DNA from: CAIUMH01 sp963758555
Lineage (GTDB): Bacteria; Actinomycetota; Acidimicrobiia; Acidimicrobiales; RAAP-2
NCBI GenBank assembly: GCA_963758555.1
Contig: CAVWVW010000003.1
Coordinates: 2,108,001-2,172,000, forward strand
Length of the DNA stretch: 64,000 bases
Direction: 5' to 3'
A program made the position numbers and the translations under genes. This document shows positions 54,673-63,046 of the stretch, piece by piece; the stretch's first letter is position 1, and each line of letters begins with the position of its first letter. The notes beneath the pieces are model-generated. The model had not been told where the DNA came from and searched no databases. It worked only from the letters and a program-made list of their open reading frames with translations.

Positions 54673-55422
54673 ATGACTGACCTCAAGGGGAAGACAGCGC
54701 TGGTCACGGGTTCAACGAGCGGCATCGGCGAAGCGACAGCCCTCGCCCTGGCCGCTCGCGGTGCTCACGTCCTGGTGGTCGGACGCGATGAGCATCGAGC
54801 CAAAGACGTGGTCGCCGAGATCGAGGCCAGCGGAAGGAGTGCGTCGTTCACGCTCACCACGCTGGGCAACCTCGAGTCAGCCAGGGAGCTCGTCGCGTGG
54901 GCCACCGAGGCGGGCGACGGTCACGTCGACATCCTCGTCAACAACGCTGGACTCGCCATCGGTGGGCCGAGCGAAGCGGCGACCGAAGCCGAGTTCGACG
55001 AGACCTTTGCACTCAACGTGAAGGTTCCGTTCTTCCTCGTCGCGTCGCTGGCGCCAGCCATGGCCGAACGGGGATGGGGCTCAATCGTCAACGTCAGCAC
55101 GATGGTCGCCAGCTTCGGACAGGCTGGGAGGGCTCTGTACGGCGCCAGCCGGGCGGCTCTCGAACTGCTGACGAAGGCGTGGGCTGCCGAATACGGCCCG
55201 CGTGGTGTTCGTGTCAACGCCGTCGCCCCCGGACCGACGCGCACCCGGATGTCAGCAGCTCTCCCTGAGGAGATGCTGCAGCAGTTCGCAGCGCTCGCAC
55301 CAGCTGGTCGCGTCGCTGCGCCCGAGGAGGTGGCTGCGGCGATCGCCTTCCTTGCCAGCGATGAGGCCAGCTTCGTCCACGGGGTCACCCTTGCGGTCGA
55401 TGGGGGCCGAGTAGCGACGTAG
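54673..55422 (+). CDS. SDR-family protein with Lys-to-Arg change at the catalytic site
   Basis: 249 aa. Cofactor motif TGSTSGIGEAT, VNNAGLAIGG, the catalytic Ser in NVSTMVASFG and Tyr in LYGASRAALELL. The last motif reads Y-G-A-S-R where YxxxK is expected, so the proton-relay Lys is Arg. The adenine-site Asp after beta-3 is also replaced (TLTTLGNLESA). It may be weakly active or regulatory. Probably under control of the divergent TetR. Confidence 0.88.
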   Translation: MTDLKGKTALVTGSTSGIGEATALALAARGAHVLVVGRDEHRAKDVVAEIEASGRSASFTLTTLGNLESARELVAWATEAGDGHVDILVNNAGLAIGGPSEAATEAEFDETFALNVKVPFFLVASLAPAMAERGWGSIVNVSTMVASFGQAGRALYGASRAALELLTKAWAAEYGPRGVRVNAVAPGPTRTRMSAALPEEMLQQFAALAPAGRVAAPEEVAAAIAFLASDEASFVHGVTLAVDGGRVAT

Positions 55423-55593
55423 TCCCTGTCGGCGGTGACGCCGAAGAGTGCAGACCAACTCCGTCACGATCGGAGCGCTTGTCCACGTGCTCGTGTACCC
55501 ACGACGGGTCCAGCAACCCAAGAGGACCGGTGGACCAAACCTGACAAGAGCTGTCTTGCCTGACAAGGCCGACACAGAGCGAGAGGAACACCA

Positions 55594-56517
55594 ATGAGCA
55601 CACAACCAGGGAAAACGGCATTGATCACAGGCGCCAACGCTGGGATCGGCAAAGAGCTGGCGCGGCAGCTGGCAGGACGTCCTGAGTTCGACCGGATCTA
55701 CCTTGCGTGCCGCAACCAAGATCGGGCGACGCAGGCAAAGGCCGAACTCGAAGCTGTGACCGGCCGGAACATCTTCGAGATCATTCTCATGGACGTCGCC
55801 GATCTGAGCTCGGTACGAGCTGGCCTTGCGGCCATCGACGGATCAGTCGACGCGCTGATCATGAACGCTGGGGTCATCGGCGACAAGAAGCTGATGAACG
55901 TGACTGCCGACGGAGTCACCACGTTGTTCGCCACGGACGTTCTTGGTCACGTCGTTCTTCTCGAGGGGCTGCTGACCGAGCACCGACTCGGCGAAGTTGC
56001 AGTCTTCGTCGGCAGCGAAGCAGCCAGAGGAATTCCGAAGCTGCGGTTTCAGCGACCATCGTTCGCTGCAACCTCAGCCGACGAGCTCGCTAGCGCCATC
56101 GACGGGAGCTACTTCGCCGACAAGAAATTCGACCGCAACTTGGCTTTCGGTCAGGTCAAGTACATCGGGGCCCTCTGGATGGCCTCCTTGGCCCGTCACT
56201 ACCCCGACCTCCGCCTGATCACCGTGAGCCCAGGGAACACCACCGGCACCCAAGCAGCAGACGGCGTCGCGTTGCCGCTACGTCTTGCGGCCAAATACGT
56301 CATGCCCAACCTAGGCATCGCCCACAAACTTGACGTCGGCACCAAGCGCCTCGTCGACGGAGTCACTGACCCGAAGCTTTCGAGTGGTGTGTTCTACGCC
56401 AGTGCGGCCAACAAGCTCACCGGTCCCATGGTGGACCAAGCGGACGTTCTCGCCGACTTCGCCAACCCGTCCTATCAAGACCACGCCAACGAAGCCATCC
56501 ACCGCTTCATCACCTGA
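55594..56517 (+). CDS. SDR-family protein with Tyr-to-Phe change at the catalytic site
   Basis: 307 aa, ATG after GAGAGGAAC. ITGANAGIGKELARQL binds the cofactor; CRNQDRA after beta-2 suggests NADP. The retinol-dehydrogenase-like catalytic motif, normally YxxSK, reads AFGQVKYIGALWMA: Tyr is Phe and Ser is Val, with the Lys kept. It probably lacks ordinary SDR chemistry, or another residue substitutes. It follows the first SDR after 171 bases. Confidence 0.85.
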   Translation: MSTQPGKTALITGANAGIGKELARQLAGRPEFDRIYLACRNQDRATQAKAELEAVTGRNIFEIILMDVADLSSVRAGLAAIDGSVDALIMNAGVIGDKKLMNVTADGVTTLFATDVLGHVVLLEGLLTEHRLGEVAVFVGSEAARGIPKLRFQRPSFAATSADELASAIDGSYFADKKFDRNLAFGQVKYIGALWMASLARHYPDLRLITVSPGNTTGTQAADGVALPLRLAAKYVMPNLGIAHKLDVGTKRLVDGVTDPKLSSGVFYASAANKLTGPMVDQADVLADFANPSYQDHANEAIHRFIT

Positions 56518-56546
56518 CGACAGCCCTTGATCACGTGACCCTGTGC

Positions 56547-57347
56547 CTACTGCGGTACCGCAGTCATCTGGGCGAGCATCTGTTCAAGCGCGACCTGGTC
56601 GGGTCCCACGAACGGCGCGGCGTCCGGAACCGCTGCCAACGACGCGAGGAGCTGGTCGAGCATGGCTCCGGGGGCGGCAGGGAGGTGGCTGCTCAAGATG
56701 AGCGACGGCTCCAGCTTGGCGACGACGTCGAGCTCGCGAGCCAAGTGCTCTCGATCAACCTCGTGCATCCACGGCGAATCGATGGTCGCCCAGCACACCT
56801 GCCCTTGGCGCAGCTCATCTTCGGAGAGCTCAGCAGCGTTCTGCGGGACGTCCTGGAGGAGCGCCCCGAAGCAGTCGGCAGGGAAGAGCACGCCCGAGCT
56901 CGAGTCGAAGAAGCCCGTGGTCGACGGGTTGTCGAACGTCGGGGGCCTGAAGGCGGCGAGCGTCCGGCTGCCGAGGGTGATGCTCTGTCCTGGGTTGACG
57001 AGGTGGACCCGGTCCATCGGGAGCGGATCGGACACGCTCATGATGCCGACGCCGAGGAACGTGGTGATGACCTTGAGGTCGCGATACTCGGCGAGGAGCT
57101 GGCCCAACGCCCCGATGTGGTCACCGTCGGGGTGGGTCAGCCAGATCCAACGGAGCGCAGCGGGGTCGATGACCGACTTGAGCGCAGCCATGAAGCTCTC
57201 TCGCTCCACCACAGGACCAGTGTCGACCAGGACGGGGACGTCCCCATGGAGCACGAAGGCGTTGATGGCCAGCTGGCCGAGGCCGGGGATGGGGAAGCTC
57301 GTCGAAAGGACGTCGATGTCAGGTGCTGCCTTGTACGCGTTGATCAT
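56547..57347 (-). CDS. MBL-fold metallo-hydrolase with an HxDxDH motif
   Basis: 266 aa from ATG 57347 (AAGGAGC seven bases before). Metal motif WLTHPDGDHIGALG has Asp in place of the second His of HxHxDH. Further motifs are LVDTGPVV at the first loop, FPADCFGALL with a bridging Asp, and SSHLPAAPGAML with a final His. The substitution is reminiscent of the diiron (ODP/flavodiiron) MBL subgroup that uses HxExDH. The reaction is unknown. Probably transcribed with the SRPBCC gene. Confidence 0.85.
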   Translation of the reverse strand: MINAYKAAPDIDVLSTSFPIPGLGQLAINAFVLHGDVPVLVDTGPVVERESFMAALKSVIDPAALRWIWLTHPDGDHIGALGQLLAEYRDLKVITTFLGVGIMSVSDPLPMDRVHLVNPGQSITLGSRTLAAFRPPTFDNPSTTGFFDSSSGVLFPADCFGALLQDVPQNAAELSEDELRQGQVCWATIDSPWMHEVDREHLARELDVVAKLEPSLILSSHLPAAPGAMLDQLLASLAAVPDAAPFVGPDQVALEQMLAQMTAVPQ

Positions 57348-57443
57348 GAAGTGCTCCTTGGTGTTGGTTGCTCGAGCGGTCGTCAGCGGGACGGAGTCCA
57401 TTGGCACGGCTTCGTACCGGGTGGGGCCGGTGGGAAAGGTCGT

Positions 57444-57974
57444 CTAGCCCCTCGGTCGACGTGATGGCGGTGCCGTGCCGTCGGGTGCGGCGACCGCTTC
57501 GGCGGCCGTCTTGAGCTGGCCGAGCGTGTGGTCCATGCCGTCTTTGAGCTCGCGGGCCCGGTTGGTCGGGACGTCCACGATCCGGGCCCACAGGGGGATC
57601 CATCGCACCTGGTAGGACTCGACGACCCGGGTACCGGCCTCGGTCGGTTCGAACCGGTAGTGCCACTCAGTGGACTCGCGCCCGCCCTCCTCGGTGACGA
57701 AGGAGAACTCGCGACCCGGGTTTGCCGCCAGCACCCGGCCCTTTCGGGACCACTTCATCAGGTTGGCTGGTCCCCCCACGTTGTGCCCGAGGAACGTCGC
57801 ACCCACGACGGGGTCGGTGGAGCCATCTGCCCACTCCACCCGCTGGCACTCCGGGCTCCACTCCCCCATCCGGGCAAGATCGGCCACCAGTGCGTAGATG
57901 CGCTCGGGGGGCGCATCGATGATCGTCTCGGCGCTGTCCTGCGTCAGCCACCACCGTGTGCTCGTCTCGGCCAT
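57444..57974 (-). CDS. SRPBCC (START/polyketide-cyclase-like) protein
   Basis: 176 aa. The N-terminal strand-helix ETIIDAPPERIYALVADLARMGEWSPEC is the SRPBCC entry, followed by EWADGSTDPVVGATFLGHN and YRFEPTEAGTRVVESYQV, and a C-terminal helix ELKDGMDHTLGQLKTAAE. These proteins bind hydrophobic ligands in a helix-grip cavity. Upstream of the MBL gene on the same strand and divergent from TetR at 58066, which probably represses both. Confidence 0.88.
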   Translation of the reverse strand: MAETSTRWWLTQDSAETIIDAPPERIYALVADLARMGEWSPECQRVEWADGSTDPVVGATFLGHNVGGPANLMKWSRKGRVLAANPGREFSFVTEEGGRESTEWHYRFEPTEAGTRVVESYQVRWIPLWARIVDVPTNRARELKDGMDHTLGQLKTAAEAVAAPDGTAPPSRRPRG

Positions 57975-58053
57975 GTCTCCTCCATCGATCGGATGCTCGC
58001 TGCTGAAAAAAGGCTAATGGTTTTAGCTTATGCTGTCAAGACTCTTTTATGCT

Positions 58054-58067
58054 ATAGTTCGAACTAT
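58054..58067. promoter_or_regulatory. 14-bp palindrome over the TetR start codon, candidate operator
   Basis: ATAGTTCGAACTAT is a perfect palindrome that includes the first two bases of the tetR ATG. The preceding stretch (GGTTTTAGCTTATGCTGTCAAG) is AT-rich and promoter-like. Binding there would block both initiation of the tetR message and the divergent SRPBCC-MBL promoter. Confidence 0.6.
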
Positions 58068-58719
58068 GACCAGGACGACCGACCCGGAAGCGGCTGCCCC
58101 GCCGGCGACGGACCGACGGGCTCGTCGACGGCAGGAGACCATCGACGAGATCCTCGACATCGCCGTAGCCATCATGTCGGAGGAGGGCGTGAACGGGCTG
58201 AGCCTCTCGGAGGTGGCGAGGCGCCTCGGCGTTCAGCCTCCCTCGATCTACAAGTACTTCCCCTCGCTCATGGCCATCTACGACGAGCTCTTCCTGCGGG
58301 GCCAGACCGTGCACTTGGGCGTCATGCGCGCCGCCATGGCGACCGCCGATCCCGGCTTCGAGGCGCTCATCACCGGCCTCGAGGCGAGCGGGCGCTGGTT
58401 GCTCGCCAATCGCGCCGTGGCCGAACTGCTGTTCTGGCGCCCCGTCCCGAAATTCGAACCCTCGCCCAGAGCGATGGCCATCAGCCAGGAGATGATCGAC
58501 ATCCAGCGTGCCGCGTTGATCGACGCGGTGGCAGCTGGCGAGCTGGGACCTGGTGCCGATTCTGATGAAGCCGTCTTCCTGATCTCCACACTGATCATCG
58601 GGGTCCTGAGCCAGGCGTTCGCCAACGAACCCGATCTCCAGTGGGGCACGGGGCGGTTCACCCCGCTGTTCCCCAAGCTCATGCGGCTGCTCGTGGCCGT
58701 CTACCCGCCTCCGTCCTGA
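58066..58719 (+). CDS. TetR-family regulator
   Basis: 217 aa from ATG 58066, which lies in the 14-bp palindrome. HTH: DEILDIAVAIMSEEGVNGLSL, SEVARRLGVQPPSIYKYFPSL. The C-terminal domain (ALITGLEASGRWLLANRAVAELLF) matches the TetR_C WHG group. Divergent from the SRPBCC/MBL genes. The transcript is probably leaderless or nearly so. Confidence 0.92.
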   Translation: MTRTTDPEAAAPPATDRRARRRQETIDEILDIAVAIMSEEGVNGLSLSEVARRLGVQPPSIYKYFPSLMAIYDELFLRGQTVHLGVMRAAMATADPGFEALITGLEASGRWLLANRAVAELLFWRPVPKFEPSPRAMAISQEMIDIQRAALIDAVAAGELGPGADSDEAVFLISTLIIGVLSQAFANEPDLQWGTGRFTPLFPKLMRLLVAVYPPPS

Positions 58720-59046
58720 GGGATGAGGAGCCGGGCGCTCCGGTGGGAGCGTCACTGCTGAGGTGACCGAGCGTCCAACGCCACAGTGCCTTGGAAGGGG
58801 GGTTCAGACGGAGTCCCGTCACTTCCACGCAGGTCAGGAGCGATGTAGGGGCCTCTGCCGTGGGGCCCTCGAACACCTTGGCAAGAGCGCTGGCGATGCC
58901 GGCTCGGTCGATGACCCTTCACCAGCAAGATGAGGTGGCCTCGGTGCACCGATGAGCAGAGGTCCCCTGTCGGTCCAAGTGCTATGTATGCCACGTAGCG
59001 CCAGTCACGACGGGACCAGCGTCAGGTCACAGAAAGGAGACATCTC
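58720..59046. other. 327-base gap without a recognisable gene
   Basis: No frame here has support from motifs or a ribosome site at a useful position, except the GAAAGGAGAC before the next ATG at 59047. It might hold the remnant of a gene lost within the island, but nothing recognisable remains. Confidence 0.4.
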
Positions 59047-59934
59047 ATGGAGCCACGAGGAGATGCTGATGCAGGATCACCACGGGTGTCGGTGATCGGC
59101 ACAGGAACGATGGGTGCGGGGATGGCCCGCCGCCTCCTCGGCGCCGGACTCGACGTCACCGTGTGGGCGCGCCACGCGGCGTCGATGAGGCCGCTGGTCG
59201 ACGTGGGCGCGGCGACGTCTGACAGCCCCGCAGACGCCGTCAGGGATGCCGCTGTCGTGATCAGCATGCTGCCGACAGCAGAGGCCACCGTGGAGGTCAT
59301 GATCGAGAGGGGCGCACTGGCCTCGATGCGTTCCGGAGCACTCTGGGTGCAGATGGCGACGATCGGCGTTGGGCCGACGGAGGAGCTCGAATCAAGGAGT
59401 CGGGCGCTTCGTCCCGATGTGGATTTCGTCGATGCGCCGGTGTCGGGGAGCCGGGTTCCTGCAGAGCAGGGACAGCTCCTCGTCCTCGCCTCGGGCCCTT
59501 CCGAAGCCCAACACGTGCTCGAACCCGTCTTCGCCGCGCTCGGGAGAGCCACGCTGTGGCTCGGCCCCGCGGGCGCCGGCAGCCGGATGAAGCTCGTGCT
59601 CAACACGTGGTTGGCCTTCCAGACAGAGGGTGCGGCCGAGGCCGCTTCTCTGGCCAACCAGCTCGGCGTCTCCTCTGAGGCGCTGTTCGAAGCCCTCCAC
59701 GGCAACCCGCTGGCCTCGCCGTATGCCCTGGCCAAGCTCACCAAGATGAACGAGGAGGACTATGACACTGACTTCGCCTTGGGTTGGGCGCTGAAGGATC
59801 TCGACCTCGTCGGCGACGAGGTCGACGAGGAGGTGGCCCCTATCGCGTTCGCTATCGCCAAGCGCTGGCGTGGGCTGACTGACTTGGGGTTCGGGGACCT
59901 TGACGTGAGCGCTGCACGGAGGGGACTCTCCTAG
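59047..59934 (+). CDS. Beta-hydroxyacid dehydrogenase / 6PGDH-family NAD(P) oxidoreductase
   Basis: 295 aa, ATG after GAAAGGAGAC. Rossmann motif VSVIGTGTMGAGMARRLL, substrate motif DAPVSGSRVPAEQGQL and catalytic Lys in GAGSRMKLVLNTW; the C-terminal helical domain continues normally. The family includes 3-hydroxyisobutyrate, tartronate-semialdehyde and related reductases. It is the last gene before the right-hand direct repeat. Substrate unknown. Confidence 0.92.
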   Translation: MEPRGDADAGSPRVSVIGTGTMGAGMARRLLGAGLDVTVWARHAASMRPLVDVGAATSDSPADAVRDAAVVISMLPTAEATVEVMIERGALASMRSGALWVQMATIGVGPTEELESRSRALRPDVDFVDAPVSGSRVPAEQGQLLVLASGPSEAQHVLEPVFAALGRATLWLGPAGAGSRMKLVLNTWLAFQTEGAAEAASLANQLGVSSEALFEALHGNPLASPYALAKLTKMNEEDYDTDFALGWALKDLDLVGDEVDEEVAPIAFAIAKRWRGLTDLGFGDLDVSAARRGLS

Positions 59935-60021
59935 AGGCATCCGGCATGTGGGCAGGACTGAGCTACCAGTCGCTGGGAACCTTGCGATCGTCAGGTGAGC
60001 GCACGGGTCGAGAGCAGCGCG

Positions 60022-60072
60022 ATCTCCTCCACCATGTGACGTGCCGAGCCACAGGCCGCATCACGAACCCAC
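60022..60072. repeat. Candidate attR: second copy of the tRNA-Ala-associated direct repeat
   Basis: 51 bases aligned to 53744-53795 with one gap. CCTCCACCAT (60026-60035) repeats the tRNA end including CCA, and CATCACGAACCCAC (60059-60072) is identical at the same spacing. No rest of a tRNA is present, as expected for the far junction of an integrated segment. Confidence 0.65.
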
Positions 60073-60085
60073 AGCGCGGGAGCTG

Positions 60086-60940
60086 TCAGCGAAGCGTCTT
60101 GGCCTCAAAGGCACGCTCAGCGTCATCGAGCGACACAGCGACCAGTGGTGAGAGGTGTTGGTGCGAGTCCGCACTCAACCGAACGACGGTTCCCCAGGCG
60201 GTGAACCCCACGGCGTGGGGGGCAAAGCTCATCGGCCCCTCGTCAACTTTGACCTCGACCACGCCAGAGCCGTGGAGGGCGAGAGCGCCAGCCTGCATCC
60301 GCTCCATCGCTCCCTCCCTGGCCGCGTAGATCGCCTCCGTGAGGTTCACCATCTCGACGTTCTGGTTCTTCTGCTGGATCGCAGTCGCCGCGGTGCGCCG
60401 CGGTGCGTAGACGAAGGCCGCCCCTGCCACCAGGCCGAGCGGCTGCCACCCCGCAGCCATCACCATCGAGAAGGCCTGGCCCGACAGGTCCGACACGAAG
60501 ACTGCCTCCGTCCCGACAGGTTTGGCTCCGACCGGACGCACCGCGGTCCCGACCAGGGCCACATCGACGTGCGTGGGAAAGATCTGGCGCTCGACGTGCA
60601 CACCCACGACCCCGTGAGCGCCGACGTGGGCTGCGTCTCGATGGATCTCAGCCGACGCTGCGGCGAACGCCCGTGCGTGTGCCTTTGAGGCCGAGGTGAT
60701 CTCGCCTTGACCCCAGCTCCACACCGTCGAGGGGACGGAGAACACCGCCGTGCCGACCACCAGCTCGACCGGCTCCCATCCGATGGCGTGGATCGCCAGC
60801 TCCTCATCGATGGACAGGTCCGAGGTGGTCTGCGGCCGTTTCACTCGAGGCTGGTGGAGGCTCTCAGCAGCTCGGCGGAGCTCGTCGGCCAGAGATCCCG
60901 ATGCTCGAGGTGACGTCGAGGCGTCGTCGGGCTCGCTCAT
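60086..60940 (-). CDS. Tandem YbjQ-like (heavy-metal-binding domain) protein
   Basis: 284 aa; ATG 60940 overlaps the previous stop (ATGA). Two copies of a YbjQ/DUF74-like unit are seen: SDLSIDEELAIHAIGWEPVE...GAHGVVGVHVERQ...VALVGTAVR, and SDLSGQAFSMVMAAGWQPLG...LHGSGVVEVKVDEG...FTAWGTVVR. YbjQ proteins are small oligomers of about 105 aa with unclear function. The C-terminal 30 residues are unique. Last gene of the four-gene operon. Confidence 0.8.
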   Translation of the reverse strand: MSEPDDASTSPRASGSLADELRRAAESLHQPRVKRPQTTSDLSIDEELAIHAIGWEPVELVVGTAVFSVPSTVWSWGQGEITSASKAHARAFAAASAEIHRDAAHVGAHGVVGVHVERQIFPTHVDVALVGTAVRPVGAKPVGTEAVFVSDLSGQAFSMVMAAGWQPLGLVAGAAFVYAPRRTAATAIQQKNQNVEMVNLTEAIYAAREGAMERMQAGALALHGSGVVEVKVDEGPMSFAPHAVGFTAWGTVVRLSADSHQHLSPLVAVSLDDAERAFEAKTLR

Positions 60941-61851
60941 CTGAGGGTGACCGTCGGCGTCGGGGCTGAAATGGGATCAAACCTCCGGAAGCGACGAACC
61001 CTGTTGCCGCGCAAGATGCATTGGATCTCCTGGTCACCGCGGTCCGCATCGCGCTCGACCACGCTGAGGTCCGCTCCGAGGAGTGAGTCGCCGTCCAGCT
61101 GGGCGCGCATGGCATCTCGAGCGAGGCGCCGAGCAGCCGTGCGCGCCTGGCTGATCTGGTCAACCTCTTGGCTCTCGTAGGAACCGGGCCCTCCCCACGA
61201 CGTCGTCGCCCCGCCAACGAGGAGCTGCGTCATGCAATAGGCCCACACGCGCACCGACGAGATCGATGCGGCGATCGAGATGGGCATGCAGCCCGCCTCG
61301 ATCACCTTTGCCAAGCGCTGACCCGCCAGATAGGTGGTCCAGGGAAGCTCGTGTGGTGGTGGTTCGCTGCCGATGATCCTCACTGCCGTCCCTCTGGTGT
61401 GGAACTCGAGCACGCCGAGGTCCCCGAGCGGTGCAGAGGAGTCGAGCACGCCGATCACACCATGGGCTCCCGCTGCTTGGGCTTCCTCGAGCATCCTCGA
61501 CGTCGCTGCGCTGAAGCCCTGCTGCCAGGCTTGCTCCACCCACCACTGCTCGTAGTTCTGGCCCCAGCTTCGATGCTCCGCGCTCCCCATGCGAAAACCG
61601 TGTGGGCACTGGAAGGACTCGTCGTAGGCGGAGGGAGGTCCGCCACTCGGAATGCCACCTCCGAGCCCGAGACCCATGCCCATCGACGAGTAGCCCCACT
61701 GCATGACGCAGAAGCCCTGCACGTAGCCCACCGGCTCCAACCCCATTTCGAGGCACGCCGCGAAGTCGGCCACGCTCAGCCCCGAGGTGAAGGTGGGTGA
61801 GCTGAAGCGTCGACCTGCGGCTTCAGGCAGATCGCCCGCCTCTCCGGACAT
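60937..61851 (-). CDS. Diverged tandem YbjQ-like protein
   Basis: 304 aa; ATG 61851 shares its A with the upstream TGA (TGATG). The first unit, TSGLSVADFAACLEMGLEPVG with GAHGVIGVLDSSA and EFHTRGTAVRIIG, contains a Gly/Met-rich insert (SSMGMGLGLGGGIPSGG). The second unit (TTYLAGQRLAKVIEAGCMPIS) is more diverged and lacks the SDLS start. It is the least canonical of the three. Confidence 0.75.
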   Translation of the reverse strand: MSGEAGDLPEAAGRRFSSPTFTSGLSVADFAACLEMGLEPVGYVQGFCVMQWGYSSMGMGLGLGGGIPSGGPPSAYDESFQCPHGFRMGSAEHRSWGQNYEQWWVEQAWQQGFSAATSRMLEEAQAAGAHGVIGVLDSSAPLGDLGVLEFHTRGTAVRIIGSEPPPHELPWTTYLAGQRLAKVIEAGCMPISIAASISSVRVWAYCMTQLLVGGATTSWGGPGSYESQEVDQISQARTAARRLARDAMRAQLDGDSLLGADLSVVERDADRGDQEIQCILRGNRVRRFRRFDPISAPTPTVTLR

Positions 61852-62648
61852 CAGTGGTCCAACGAGATGATGGTGGTCGGCGTCGGCAGCGTCACGTCGC
61901 CTGCCCTCTTGGTGACCGCCGTGCCGAGCGAGAGGAACTCGATCGTGTGGCTGCCCCACTGGTGCGACTTCTCCTCGAGCCGCACGCCGACGATCCCCGA
62001 GGCGTCGAGGCGCTCGGCCTCGTCCTGCATCCTCGTCATCGCCAGCTCACGCGCCTCGTAGAGCGCTTGGGTGAAGTTCGGCAGCTCAACGTTCTGGCCA
62101 GCGGACCCCATCGTCTGGATCAGGCCCCGATGTGCGATGTGGTACACGCAGGTGCCCATCACCAGACCTTGGGGGACGTAACCGGTCTGCATCAGCGTCC
62201 AGAAGTCCTGACCGGAGAGGTCGGAGGTGAAGGGCTTGTCGAGCTTGTTGCGGTGCGACACCCCGCTCTCAGACTTGACCGCCGTCCCCACGGCGATGAA
62301 CTCCGCCGCGTCCTTGCCCCACTCGTAGTAGTTCACGTCCAAGCGGACCCCGACCACACCGTCGGCTCCCAGCTCCGCCGCTTCCTCTTCCATCCTGGTC
62401 ATCGCCAGCTCACGGGCGTTGTACATCGCTTCGGTGAGCTTGGTGAGCTCTTGGCTCTGGCTCCACTTACGAGTCTGGATGCCGATGTGATAGATCGACG
62501 ACCCCATGACGAAACCGACGGGATGAAAGCCCACCTCTTTGATCAAGAGGAACTCATTGACCGACAGATCCGAGGTGAAGAGCCCGTGCTCGAGCTCCTC
62601 GAGTCGGTGGCTGGTGGCCGGGGGCAGGTCCTGGGGCATGTCGCTCAT
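61851..62648 (-). CDS. Tandem YbjQ-like (heavy-metal-binding domain) protein
   Basis: 265 aa; ATG 62648 overlaps the upstream stop (ATGA). Two well-kept units: FTSDLSVNEFLLIKEVGFHPV...LGADGVVGVRLDVN...EFIAVGTAVK, and FTSDLSGQDFWTLMQTGYVPQ...LDASGIVGVRLEEK...EFLSLGTAVT, each with the helix ARELAMTRM before the GVVGVRL strand. This is the clearest member of the set. The native role of YbjQ-like proteins is not known. Confidence 0.82.
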   Translation of the reverse strand: MSDMPQDLPPATSHRLEELEHGLFTSDLSVNEFLLIKEVGFHPVGFVMGSSIYHIGIQTRKWSQSQELTKLTEAMYNARELAMTRMEEEAAELGADGVVGVRLDVNYYEWGKDAAEFIAVGTAVKSESGVSHRNKLDKPFTSDLSGQDFWTLMQTGYVPQGLVMGTCVYHIAHRGLIQTMGSAGQNVELPNFTQALYEARELAMTRMQDEAERLDASGIVGVRLEEKSHQWGSHTIEFLSLGTAVTKRAGDVTLPTPTTIISLDH

Positions 62649-63046
62649 TGATGTCCTCTGATCACGATGTTCTCGAGTGCCGCCCGGGTGGCCTGGCTGT
62701 GGGCAGCCTCCTCTTGGAGCGCGCGCAGCAGCCGACCGATCCACTCATCGACGTCGATCTGCTCGCTCCGTATCCTGATGCCACCTGACGCATGCGAGAC
62801 CGAGCACGTGAGGGACGACCCCTGCAACGAGGCGCTGTACTGATCGTTGCCGAGATCGATCGCAAGCCCCTCGATCGACTCTGACTTGCGAAATCGTCCG
62901 CCGGCTCGGCGAACGGCCAAGCGGTCACCAAGCGCTTCGGAGAGCTGCTGGCTGAGCACCTTGAGCAAGATCTGCACGTCGCCTGAGTCGGCCCGTAGCG
63001 CTGCGGTAGCGAGGTCCAAATCGAAGCCGTCGTCTTCCTCCACCAT
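62645..63046 (-). CDS. Unrecognised protein, first gene of the YbjQ operon
   Basis: 133 aa from ATG 63046 (an in-frame start 17 codons earlier is possible). Acidic N-terminus (VEEDDGFDLDLATAALRADSG), helix VQILLKVLSQQLSEALGDRL, a beta-rich middle (SIEGLAIDLGNDQYSASL, LTCSVSHASGGIRI) and a C-terminal helix. I do not recognise a family. The ATGA overlap with the next gene ties it to the YbjQ-like proteins. Confidence 0.7.
   Translation of the reverse strand: MVEEDDGFDLDLATAALRADSGDVQILLKVLSQQLSEALGDRLAVRRAGGRFRKSESIEGLAIDLGNDQYSASLQGSSLTCSVSHASGGIRIRSEQIDVDEWIGRLLRALQEEAAHSQATRAALENIVIRGHQ

Noticed and set aside
56535..57464. 309-aa open frame opposite the MBL-fold gene
   Set aside because: Charged shadow without motifs; the MBL gene is supported by metal ligands and a ribosome site.
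53757..60021. Prophage or transposon
   Set aside because: No integrase, transposase, capsid or terminal inverted repeats could be found; only the direct repeats support mobility.
60022..60072. Possible second tRNA gene
   Set aside because: Only the 3' terminal 10-13 bases of tRNA-Ala are present; no stems can form.
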